Shown here one piece after another: positions 1 to 6,509 of a stretch of 8,370 bases of DNA. The stretch is from positions 1-8,370 of the forward strand of contig CAMAGQ010000071.1 of NCBI GenBank assembly GCA_945833895.1, written 5' to 3'. Positions within the stretch are counted from its first letter, which is position 1. Each line of letters opens with the position of its first letter. The DNA comes from an uncultured bacterium. Lineage in GTDB: Bacteria > Cyanobacteriota > Vampirovibrionia > Gastranaerophilales > Gastranaerophilaceae. Below the pieces are notes generated by a model. That model was not told the DNA's origin. It ran no database searches and was given only the letters and a program-made list of their open reading frames with translations. The translations under genes and the position numbers were made by a program.

Positions 1-17
1 TTGCCCCGCCCCACCAC

Positions 18-40
18 ATCATATCATATCATATCATATA
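18..40. repeat. ATCAT pentamer tandem repeat
   Basis: Four perfect ATCAT units followed by a partial ATA lie head to tail. It is a simple-sequence tract of the kind that changes length by replication slippage. It lies outside any gene seen here, about 200 bp past the end of trkH, and follows a C-rich stretch (4-16). No function is apparent. Confidence 0.85.
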
Positions 41-138
41 GGGCATTATAACTGGGTTTCAGCCTTTGCAAATCATCTTTACATATTGTTACATTTGAGT
101 AAATATATAAATTTTATCCTTGATAAAAACAAAATATC

Positions 139-218
139 GTCATTCTGAGGAAGTGAAACGACCGAAGAATCCCCTGCAAAACTTGTCAGGGATCCTTCGA
201 CTAAAGCCTCATGATGAC
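139..218. repeat. Imperfect palindromic intergenic repeat (REP/MITE-like)
   Basis: The outer arms GTCATTCTGAGG (139-150) and CCTCATGATGAC (207-218) are inverted repeats matching at 10 of 12 positions. The inner arms CGAAGAATCCCCTG (163-176) and CAGGGATCCTTCG (187-199) also pair, apart from one mismatch and one extra C. The loop is about 10 nt (177-186). 'GTCATTCTGAG...CGAAGAATC' resembles a palindromic intergenic repeat type that is widespread in bacteria. It begins 16 bp past the trkH stop codon, so the trk operon transcript would fold it into a long hairpin at its 3' end. A T-rich minus-strand stretch follows (138 down to about 122), so it may help end or stabilise that transcript. It encodes nothing. 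Confidence 0.7.
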
Positions 219-233
219 AAGAATATAATTTAT

Positions 234-1697
234 CTATTTTAATTTCCAAAAGTCTTTGTGGAACATTACGATAAACGGAATGATTTCCAGACGTCCGATT
301 AACATTTCAAAAATAAGTATAAGTTTTGACAGGTAATGAAGTTCCGAAAAATTCCCCATTGGGCCGATTTTATGACCTATTGCAGGCCCGATATCGCCGA
401 TTGCAGAAATTGAACTGAACAGTGCAAGTACAATATCTTTTTCAATGATTGCAATTAAAATACACGCAATTCCAAGAAGTCCGATAAAACACATTATAAA
501 AAACAAAGTTTGTCTGATTACGTCAGGCTGAACAACCTTTCCGTCAATTTTTATTGACATAACCGCTTTCGGGTGAAGGATTTTATACAATTCGTTTTTG
601 ATAAATTTCATAATGATGATTAAACGGGTAATTTTAATACCGCCGCCTGCAGAACCCGCACAAGAACTCATATACATTGCAATAAACAGCATGATTTTAG
701 CATCAAATGTCCAGAGTTTGAAATCTTCACTCGCACTACCCGTTGAAGTACATAACGCAAGTGTTTGGTATAACCCTGCGGTTATTGAGTGGAAGATTGA
801 GTAATTCTGTTCAACAAAAAGAATTATTGCCAATATTGCTGAAATTATGAATACTCCGAAGGTGTAAAATCTAAATTCTTCGCTTTTCCAAAATAGTGAC
901 AATTTGCGTTTAGCAAGCACTTTTGACTGCAATACAAAACTGGTACCTGAAATAAACATAAATATTATAATTATCCAATTAATAACATTTGAATGATACC
1001 CCGCAATGCTCTCCGAATTAGGCGAAAATCCACCTGCCGAAAGCGTAGATAGAGCATTACATATCGAATCAAATACAGGCATGCCTGCAAGCCACAACAT
1101 AAACGCACAAAGTACGGTTAAACCTGCATAAATCATCCACAAAACAGATGCTGTATTTTTTATTCTTGGTGTAAATTTATCTTCAGTCGGTCCGGGAGCT
1201 TCTGCAAAAAACATCTGTCTGCCTGCAACAGCAAACTGTGGTAATATCGCAACAAAAAGTACGATAATTCCCATGCCGCCTAACCATTGTGTAAACGACC
1301 TCCAGAATAACAATGTCTTTGGAATATCAAAATTCTGTAATATCGTCGCACCTGTAGTTGTGATTCCTGAAACCGCTTCAAATAACGAGTTTATAACGTT
1401 CATGCCTGACATCATATAAGGAATTGACGCAATAACGGATATTACCATCCACGATAAAGACACAACCAGCAAGGCTTCCGAGCGTTTGATGTCATTTAGG
1501 GAATCTTCGACATCAGTAAGTTTAAAACATTTTTGCAACAGCATGCTTCCCAACAATGAGAAAAGCCCTGCGGCAACAAACGGTAAAATCATTGAATATT
1601 CTTTGTAATACAGAGATACGCAGACCGGTATAAATAACCCCAGTCCGAAATCTTTTAATATTATACTTAATGCTCTTATTACATACTTAAAACGCAT
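234..1697 (-). CDS. trkH: TrkH-family potassium uptake channel subunit
   Basis: Inner-membrane, ion-conducting subunit of a Trk/Ktr-type potassium uptake system, 487 residues and of normal length. The four pore loops of the family are visible. Loop 1 is near SGITTTGAT (110-118, filter Gly116), loop 2 near STLSAGGFS (217-225, Gly222), loop 3 near CTSTGSASEDF (316-326, Gly320) and loop 4 near SAIGDIGPAIG (431-441, Gly434). The glycine-rich segment CAGSAGGGIKITR (346-358) is the conserved part just after the third repeat. GRLEIIP (468-474) is the family's C-terminal signature. Many hydrophobic segments agree with four membrane-pore-membrane units. It starts 4 nt after the trkA stop codon, and AAGGTG inside the end of trkA is its ribosome site, so the two are translated together. 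Loop 4 has GD where GN is usual. Trk and Ktr channels share this fold, but the adjacent two-domain TrkA favours Trk. Confidence 0.95.
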   Translation of the reverse strand: MRFKYVIRALSIILKDFGLGLFIPVCVSLYYKEYSMILPFVAAGLFSLLGSMLLQKCFKLTDVEDSLNDIKRSEALLVVSLSWMVISVIASIPYMMSGMNVINSLFEAVSGITTTGATILQNFDIPKTLLFWRSFTQWLGGMGIIVLFVAILPQFAVAGRQMFFAEAPGPTEDKFTPRIKNTASVLWMIYAGLTVLCAFMLWLAGMPVFDSICNALSTLSAGGFSPNSESIAGYHSNVINWIIIIFMFISGTSFVLQSKVLAKRKLSLFWKSEEFRFYTFGVFIISAILAIILFVEQNYSIFHSITAGLYQTLALCTSTGSASEDFKLWTFDAKIMLFIAMYMSSCAGSAGGGIKITRLIIIMKFIKNELYKILHPKAVMSIKIDGKVVQPDVIRQTLFFIMCFIGLLGIACILIAIIEKDIVLALFSSISAIGDIGPAIGHKIGPMGNFSELHYLSKLILIFEMLIGRLEIIPFIVMFHKDFWKLK

Positions 1698-1701
1698 TTA
1701 T

Positions 1702-3042
1702 TTACATCACCTTAAAATATTCTTTTACCTTGTCGGCGTTTTCAGCCTTTGTGAAAATAATCAAAATATCGCCGAAGTTCAATTTTGTATCACCTTTTGG
1801 AATTATGACGTTTGAATGTCTTTGAATAATTCCGACGATTGCAGGTGCAGGAAATCTCAAATCTTTGATATATTTTCCGCTAAACTCATCGTTTAATAAA
1901 ATTTCCAGAACTTCACCTTCACCCTGTTCAACAAGTGCAAGAATATCGACATTAGTTTCATCAATGTCGTTTCTGACTTCGTTGATTGCGGAGGTTTTTG
2001 ATGATACGGCAATATCAATTCCGACACGTTCAAACAACGGGATATTAAGAACCTTCGATACTCTTGAAATTACTCTTTTTACTCCGAGTTGTTTAACCAG
2101 CAGTGAACACAACAAGTTCCTTTCATCATTGTTTGTAACCGCAATAACTACGTCACTTTCTCCGATTTCTTCTTCGTCAAGAAGTTTCAAGTTAGTGCCG
2201 TCACCGTTAATAACAAGGGTTTTAGATAATTGCTCGGATAGAAATTCGCATCTTTCGTAGTCCTTTTCGATAATTTTTGTTTTGATTTTCATATCTTCAA
2301 GGTTTTGAGCTAGCATAAAACCTACATTACCGCCGCCGATAATCGCAACGGATTTAACCTGTTCTTTTTCGTGGAAAAATGTACCTGCAAGGATATCCAG
2401 TGAGTGCGAAGTTCCCATAAATATCAATTTATCATCTGCGTTGATTTCTGTTAAGCCGTTTGGAATAAACAACAGGCTGTCGCGTTTTATGCCTACGATG
2501 ATTGTATCTCTTGTAAATCCGCAATCCTTAACCATTTTACCTACAAGAACGGAATCAGGTTTAACTTTGTATTCAAGCAGTCTTGCTTTCCCGTCTGCAA
2601 AATTCTCAACATCGAGTGCGTGAGCAACCGTGACAATTCTGAAAAGTTCCTGAGTCAGAAGTTCTTCAGGCCAAATAACGTAATCAATATAAAAATCGTT
2701 TAAATAATCCGTATTGTTGTTGATTAACAGTGCGTTTCGATATTCGGATTTAGATACAAAGCAGATTGTCCTTATTCCGCTGACTTTTTTAACCGCAAGA
2801 CAAGCTACTATATTTGCTTCATCATAAACAGTACATGCGATAAAGATGTCCGCATTAACAATATCAGCATTTTTTAAAATGTTAATATCTGCCGCACTTC
2901 CTTGAATAAAACTTATATCCAGTTTGTCAAACTCTTCTGTTCTGTTTTCTTCTTTGTCGATTATTGTGATGTCATGGTCTTCAAAGAACTCTGTAGCAAG
3001 CAAACAGCCTATTTCTGTAGCTCCGTAAATTACAATTTTCAT
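1702..3042 (-). CDS. trkA: Trk system potassium uptake regulatory protein TrkA
   Basis: Cytoplasmic gating subunit that binds NAD(H) or ATP/ADP and controls TrkH. It has 446 residues, as expected for the tandem form with two RCK units. RCK-N1 spans about 1-120, RCK-C1 about 145-225, RCK-N2 about 231-350 and RCK-C2 about 365-446. The second Rossmann loop is a perfect GGGNVG (236-241), with acidic Glu259 ending the next strand. The first loop reads GATEIG (7-12), so its central glycine is threonine, while Asp29 is still present at the ribose-binding position. AGGAT upstream of the ATG serves as ribosome site. The gene begins about 4 nt past the yggT stop and ends 4 nt before trkH, so it sits inside the operon. 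The full two-domain length separates it from KtrA, which has one RCK unit of about 220 residues. Confidence 0.95.
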   Translation of the reverse strand: MKIVIYGATEIGCLLATEFFEDHDITIIDKEENRTEEFDKLDISFIQGSAADINILKNADIVNADIFIACTVYDEANIVACLAVKKVSGIRTICFVSKSEYRNALLINNNTDYLNDFYIDYVIWPEELLTQELFRIVTVAHALDVENFADGKARLLEYKVKPDSVLVGKMVKDCGFTRDTIIVGIKRDSLLFIPNGLTEINADDKLIFMGTSHSLDILAGTFFHEKEQVKSVAIIGGGNVGFMLAQNLEDMKIKTKIIEKDYERCEFLSEQLSKTLVINGDGTNLKLLDEEEIGESDVVIAVTNNDERNLLCSLLVKQLGVKRVISRVSKVLNIPLFERVGIDIAVSSKTSAINEVRNDIDETNVDILALVEQGEGEVLEILLNDEFSGKYIKDLRFPAPAIVGIIQRHSNVIIPKGDTKLNFGDILIIFTKAENADKVKEYFKVM

Positions 3043-3046
3043 ACTT

Positions 3047-3340
3047 TTATCCTAACAATCCTAATGCACTAAACAAGAATATTGCACCATACAGAACAAC
3101 ATTTCTCAGTATAATAAGTGCAAATCCTGCAATCATTGGTGAAATATCAAACATTCCGATAGGCGGAATAAATTTTCTAAACCAATCCAAATATAAATCT
3201 GTCGAAACTCTCAGCATCTTGAGTATAGGGTTTTCCCAGTTTACGAACGGGAACCACGTCAACAGACATCTGACAAATATCATTAACAAAAATACATAGA
3301 AACAATTTGCGATTGCTTCAAGAATTTTAATTGCTATCAT
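3047..3340 (-). CDS. YggT/Ycf19-family small membrane protein
   Basis: Integral membrane protein of 97 residues, with hydrophobic segments at about 8-28 and 68-93. Between them lies the YggT signature: VRCLLTWFP (23-31), then YLDWFRKFIPPIGMFDISP (50-68). This is one complete YggT repeat. Cyanobacterial and plastid Ycf19 proteins have one such repeat, while Escherichia coli YggT has two in one chain. The family has been linked to membrane or envelope organisation and to osmotic-stress tolerance, but no biochemical activity is settled. The ATG overlaps the end of the upstream gene by 14 nt, and AAGGAAG six bases before it lies inside that gene, so translational coupling is likely. It is directly followed by trkA. 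Confidence 0.85.
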   Translation of the reverse strand: MIAIKILEAIANCFYVFLLMIFVRCLLTWFPFVNWENPILKMLRVSTDLYLDWFRKFIPPIGMFDISPMIAGFALIILRNVVLYGAIFLFSALGLLG

Positions 3341-3692
3341 TATTTTCTTCCTTATCTTTATTTGTATCTTCGTTCAATTTCTCCTGCTCCATTTTTGCGA
3401 AAAATTCTTCAGGTGACAGAACGATAATTTGAGGTTTTTTATTTTTGTTCAATTTTAGGAATAATTTATTCAAGCCTGCCGATATGAGAGCACAGAGTGT
3501 CATTATTAAAATTGGAGCAAACAAAAAACCTAGAAACGGCGGTAGAATATAAAATCCTGATGTTAGAAATATAAAGTGGAAAAACGGGTAATCCGGATTT
3601 ATATTCGGAACCCAAGACAACAGGCATGCTATCCCTACATAATACATGTAAAGGTTTACAATTCTATCTAAAATCAGAATAAATCTATTCAT
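3327..3692 (-). CDS. Divergent YggT-like membrane protein with charged C-terminal tail
   Basis: Small membrane protein of 121 residues. Residues about 5-27 and 40-77 are hydrophobic, and LLSWVPNINPDYPF (24-37) matches the YggT family core. The second half of the signature (Y-L-D-x-F-R-x-x-I-P-P) is eroded: FYILPPFLGF (47-56) keeps only the PP. The arginine normally before the LLSW segment is absent (Ala22 or nearby). From about residue 79 the chain becomes hydrophilic, rich in Lys, Glu, Asp and Asn, and probably disordered or partly helical in the cytoplasm. AAGGAT lies six bases before the ATG. The gene starts 21 nt after the mtnP stop and overlaps the next yggT gene by 14 nt. It may pair with its neighbour to supply the two repeats that other bacteria have in one protein. 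That pairing is my inference. Confidence 0.75.
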   Translation of the reverse strand: MNRFILILDRIVNLYMYYVGIACLLSWVPNINPDYPFFHFIFLTSGFYILPPFLGFLFAPILIMTLCALISAGLNKLFLKLNKNKKPQIIVLSPEEFFAKMEQEKLNEDTNKDKEENNDSN

Positions 3693-3713
3693 AAAAAATC
3701 CTTTTTGTCGTTA

Positions 3714-4514
3714 TTATATATCCAGATTTGCAGATTTACCACATTCGCAGCAATCAGCCTCTTGCGGAATATTTTCAATCATAGAGAACAACAAGGCTTT
3801 CAGTTTTGATACATTGTCGTTAAATACCTTCATAACAGCCTCGTGAGATACCGGCGGAACATCTCCGACCAATCCTGCATCATAATCCGTAATCAATGAA
3901 ATATTCAAAGGACACATATTTAATTCTTTAACGAGGTATGCTTCCGGAAAAGCGGTCATGTTAATAACCTGCCAGCCTTGTCTTGTGAAAAATGCAGACT
4001 CCGCTTTTGTTGAAAAACGTGGGCCGTTAATTACAACGACTGTTCCTGTTTCGTGAATTGTAATACCTAATTCTTTACCTGTTTTTATTGCCAGATTTCT
4101 CAATTCAGGACAATAAGTATCGGCAGGTGACGGGTGCTGGACAACAGGTCCTTCGTAGAATGTTGATTTTCTTCCGTCTGTCCAATCAACAAACTGGTCA
4201 CAGATAACAAAATCACCCGGTTTTACTTCTTTTTGTAAACTTCCTGCTGCACATGGAGAAATTACACGTTTACAACCAAGGTGTTTCATAGCCCAAACGT
4301 TCGCTCTGAAATTTACCAAATGCGGCGGAATTGAATGATTTCTTCCGTGTCGTGGCATAAACGCAACTCTGTGGTTGCCTATTTTGCCGATAAATACGCT
4401 GTCACTTGTTTCACCGTACGGAGTGTCAACTTTTACTTCTTCAATGTTTTCCAAAAAACTGTAAAAGCCTGAACCGCCAAATACACCAATATCCGCTTTA
4501 TCTAAAATTTCCAT
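3714..4514 (-). CDS. mtnP: S-methyl-5'-thioadenosine phosphorylase (MTAP)
   Basis: Cytoplasmic PNP/MTAP family-2 enzyme that splits methylthioadenosine with phosphate into adenine and methylthioribose-1-phosphate. It has 266 residues, normal for the family. GGSGFY (13-18) starts the phosphate-binding region. PRHGRNHSIPPHLVNFRANVW (54-74) is the family's central signature. GPRFSTKAES (164-173) and NMT (185-187) line the substrate pocket. TDYD (209-212) gives two aspartates at the base-binding site, which in characterised MTAPs favour 6-amino purines (adenine) over guanine or inosine, so I prefer MTAP to purine nucleoside phosphorylase. The C-terminus carries a CxC pair (Cys256, Cys258). AAAGGA precedes the ATG, and a promoter candidate lies at 4571-4599. 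It is the first gene of the minus-strand block. Confidence 0.92.
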   Translation of the reverse strand: MEILDKADIGVFGGSGFYSFLENIEEVKVDTPYGETSDSVFIGKIGNHRVAFMPRHGRNHSIPPHLVNFRANVWAMKHLGCKRVISPCAAGSLQKEVKPGDFVICDQFVDWTDGRKSTFYEGPVVQHPSPADTYCPELRNLAIKTGKELGITIHETGTVVVINGPRFSTKAESAFFTRQGWQVINMTAFPEAYLVKELNMCPLNISLITDYDAGLVGDVPPVSHEAVMKVFNDNVSKLKALLFSMIENIPQEADCCECGKSANLDI

Positions 4515-4570
4515 AACATATCCTTTCTTTAAGTTTAAAATACATAATCCAAATAAATTTTAATAAAGTA

Positions 4571-4599
4571 ATGATACAATAACCAAGTTAATTTTTCAA
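4571..4599 (-). promoter_or_regulatory. Candidate sigma70 promoter of the mtnP-yggT-trkAH operon
   Basis: On the minus strand, TTGAAA (4599-4594) is separated by exactly 17 nt from TATCAT (4576-4571). Both boxes are close to consensus. Transcription would start near 4564, leaving a leader of about 50 nt before the mtnP ATG. The leader is too short for a typical riboswitch and shows no clear fold. Confidence 0.6.
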
Positions 4600-4735
4600 A
4601 CTATACACAAAATTTCACAAACTATTCCCCTGCTTTCTATAAAAATATCCAACTGTTAACCAATTCCAAAAAGTATTAGGATTTATTTTAATATAAGTAA
4701 TCTTTTTCATACTTCCAGCTATTCTTAATTTAATC

Positions 4736-4758
4736 AGCCTCTTTTGAGGCTTTTTTTT
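4736..4758 (+). terminator. Rho-independent terminator without an upstream gene on its strand
   Basis: AGCCTC (4736-4741), a TTTT loop and GAGGCT (4746-4751) form a perfect 6-bp hairpin, followed directly by an unbroken run of T to 4758. On the minus strand no T-run follows, so it works only for plus-strand transcripts. No plus-strand gene lies between the mtnP start and this point, so its transcript is unknown. It may end a small RNA, or block stray transcription ahead of the promoter at 4783. Confidence 0.8.
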
Positions 4759-4782
4759 ATTAACTTTTTAATTCGTAACATA

Positions 4783-4811
4783 TTAACAAAACTTACAATA
4801 TATGGTAAAAT
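4783..4811 (+). promoter_or_regulatory. Extended -10 sigma70 promoter for the secreted-protein gene
   Basis: TTAACA (4783-4788), a 17-nt spacer and TAAAAT (4806-4811) fit the housekeeping sigma consensus, with an extended -10 TG at 4803-4804. The start of transcription would be near 4818. It lies 25 bp past the terminator, so the following gene appears transcribed independently of anything upstream. Confidence 0.7.
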
Positions 4812-4838
4812 ACTACTAAAGAAAAGAGGGATATAATC

Positions 4839-5516
4839 ATGAAATCAAAAATATTTGCAATAATACTAACGTTGTTAATGAGCGTTCAAATGTCATTGGC
4901 TGCACCGTTTAACGGAAACGCAAAAACCAAAAGAATGCCTGCGGGAACTGCTTTACAGTTAAAAATGTTGAATCCTGTCAATACTTCAACAAATTCTACA
5001 GGTAACAGTTTTTCAGCGATGTTGGTTTCTGACCAGACAACAGATGATGATGTGATTTTGCCTGCAGGCTCTATTATCAGAGGTGACATAAAAGCAATTC
5101 AAATGCCTAAAAGAATGTCAAAGGGTGCAATTTTATATATGAACTTTGACCACGTGGTAACTCCGAACGGCAGACAGTTGCCTTTATCCTTGAACGTTGT
5201 CGGCAGAACTGATATGACGTTTGACGGCGGAATTACGACAACCAGAGGTTATGGCGATGCCTGGAAACAAACCTGTGCAAAATCAGGTGATATTACTAAA
5301 AACAGTATCTCCTGGGCGGAAGATGTTACAAATGACTCGGGCTGGAAATATGTTGCAGTTCCAATCAGTGCGTTTGGCGGGGCTTTCGGTACTGCAGGTT
5401 ACTTTGTTTACGGAAGTATTGCCGATTTAATCAAGAAAGGTAAGCACGTAAATATTGCAAAAGACGAAATCCTGAATGTTATTCTCGTTGACCCGATTGA
5501 TGTTCCGGTGATTTAA
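4839..5516 (+). CDS. Secreted or envelope protein with VirB10/TrbI-like beta-domain pattern, function unknown
   Basis: 225 residues. A signal peptide is clear: Lys2 and Lys4, a hydrophobic core at 5-20 and a likely cleavage after Ala21 or Ala22 (motif SLA-A). The mature part begins with PAGTALQLKML (34-44), followed by VILPAGSIIRGDI (72-84). This spaced pattern of 'PAGT + beta strand' and 'IPAGS + G' recurs in periplasmic beta-barrel domains such as the VirB10/TrbI C-terminal domain, but the protein lacks the rest of a VirB10. A glycine-rich hydrophobic segment (176-191, AFGGAFGTAGYF) may associate with membrane. The chain ends in a beta-rich, IL-VDPIDVPV segment. Only one cysteine (146) is present. 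AGAGGG eight bases before the ATG supports the start, and the promoter lies at 4783-4811. I do not recognise a function; an envelope or outer-surface role is my inference. Confidence 0.8.
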   Translation: MKSKIFAIILTLLMSVQMSLAAPFNGNAKTKRMPAGTALQLKMLNPVNTSTNSTGNSFSAMLVSDQTTDDDVILPAGSIIRGDIKAIQMPKRMSKGAILYMNFDHVVTPNGRQLPLSLNVVGRTDMTFDGGITTTRGYGDAWKQTCAKSGDITKNSISWAEDVTNDSGWKYVAVPISAFGGAFGTAGYFVYGSIADLIKKGKHVNIAKDEILNVILVDPIDVPVI

Positions 5517-5533
5517 CAAATAAATTAAACAAA

Positions 5534-6454
5534 ATGTCAAAATTAGATAGAATAGAAGAACTACAAAATATAATAAAAGAGGACAGCAGTAATTTTCAAG
5601 CCAGAAGAAAACTCGCTGTTCTTCTTATGGATTTTGGCTTTAATGAGGAAGCCTTACAGCATCTTTTGTACTTATCAAGAAATTTTAAAGATGATGACGG
5701 AATTTTTTACAATCTCGGCATAGTTTACGAGAAGTTGAAAGAGTTTCATAAAGCAAAAGACTCTTACCTGAAAGCACTGGAAATTTCACCCGATTCAATT
5801 GATGCGATATACAATCTTGGGCTAGTCTATATGGAATTGAAGGAGTACCCGAAGGCAATAGAACTTTTTGAAAAGATTTTGCAAGAGGATTCGCAGGATT
5901 CTAATACTTATTTTAACCTCGGACTGATTTATTTTAAGACGGACGATTATATAAAAGCAATGGAAAACTTTCAAATGACCATTGATATTAACGATTCTGA
6001 CATCTATGCACATTTTTATATCGGGAATATTTTCAAGGAATTTGGCGACTTGGACTCGGCAAGAGAAAAGTTTAACAAGGTCTTGGAGTTGTCGCCTGAT
6101 TACAGTTGGGCTTATTATAACCTTGCTGTTATTGACAATGAAACGGGAAATATTCAAGGTGCGGTTGAAAATCTGCAAAAAACTATCGAGTTAAATCCTT
6201 ACGATATTGAAGCGTATAAAATTTTAATCAGAGTGCTTTTGAAATTACAAGATTATGAAAGTGCAATGAATACCGTAAATGAGGCAGTTTCCCAGTGTGA
6301 AGAAACGGGTGATTTAGATTATCTTGCTTATATTACTTACAAAAAAGCACAAAACCCTGATTGCCGTGAGTATTTGGAACGTGCGATTAAAAATCACAAG
6401 ACTTTGTCAATCCCGCTTTCAAGAGTAAAAGATGAATTGAGTAAATTAAAATAA
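5534..6454 (+). CDS. Tetratricopeptide-repeat protein
   Basis: 306 residues made almost entirely of TPR helices, which act as protein-binding scaffolds. Repeats of about 34 residues are seen near 20-53, 55-88, 89-122, 123-156, 157-190, 191-224 and 225-258, with the typical W/Y-x-x-L/I-G-x-x-Y and A-x-x-x-F/Y-x-K-A-L-x-x-x-P pattern (for example FYNLGIVYEKLKEFHKAKDS, then ALEISPDS). The last 45 residues are less regular. No signal peptide or membrane segment is visible, so it is probably cytoplasmic. It starts 17 nt past the preceding stop codon. Its leader has no Shine-Dalgarno sequence, only an A-rich AAACAAA just before the ATG. Its binding partner cannot be told from sequence. The neighbour proS follows after 55 nt. 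Confidence 0.85.
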   Translation: MSKLDRIEELQNIIKEDSSNFQARRKLAVLLMDFGFNEEALQHLLYLSRNFKDDDGIFYNLGIVYEKLKEFHKAKDSYLKALEISPDSIDAIYNLGLVYMELKEYPKAIELFEKILQEDSQDSNTYFNLGLIYFKTDDYIKAMENFQMTIDINDSDIYAHFYIGNIFKEFGDLDSAREKFNKVLELSPDYSWAYYNLAVIDNETGNIQGAVENLQKTIELNPYDIEAYKILIRVLLKLQDYESAMNTVNEAVSQCEETGDLDYLAYITYKKAQNPDCREYLERAIKNHKTLSIPLSRVKDELSKLK

Positions 6455-6494
6455 CTATGTTTGTGCTAACATAAAATCATTGAAAGAGATATAT

Positions 6495-6499
6495 GAGGA
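6495..6499 (+). promoter_or_regulatory. Ribosome binding site deciding the proS start
   Basis: GAGGA lies 10 nt before the ATG at 6510. The alternative TTG start at 6480 has no Shine-Dalgarno sequence and would add ten residues that do not align with the usual beginning of bacterial prolyl-tRNA synthetases. The ATG at 6516 is also possible but is farther from the site. Confidence 0.6.
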
Positions 6500-6509
6500 T
6501 AATAAGAAT

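Noticed and set aside
112..128. AT-rich hairpin TTTTATC-CTT-GATAAAA as terminator of the trk operon
   Set aside because: The 7-bp stem is perfect, but only one pair is G-C and no clear T-run follows on either strand, so I do not call it a terminator.
598..804. 68-codon plus-strand open frame
   Set aside because: It is antisense to the conserved pore segments of trkH and has no recognisable motif.
1865..2260. 131-codon plus-strand open frame
   Set aside because: It lies entirely antisense to trkA, is Ser/Thr-rich with no domain, and lacks a ribosome site, so it is a shadow of trkA codon bias.
4515..4570. Riboswitch in the mtnP leader, such as a SAM or c-di-AMP type
   Set aside because: The leader from the candidate start is only about 50 nt, AT-rich and without stems, which is too short for those classes.
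5822..6178. 118-codon minus-strand open frame
   Set aside because: It is antisense to the TPR repeats. Its regular look comes from the repeated codons of those helices.
6480..6509. TTG at 6480 as the start of proS
   Set aside because: It has no ribosome site, and the ten added residues do not fit the usual N-terminus. The ATG at 6510 follows GAGGA.
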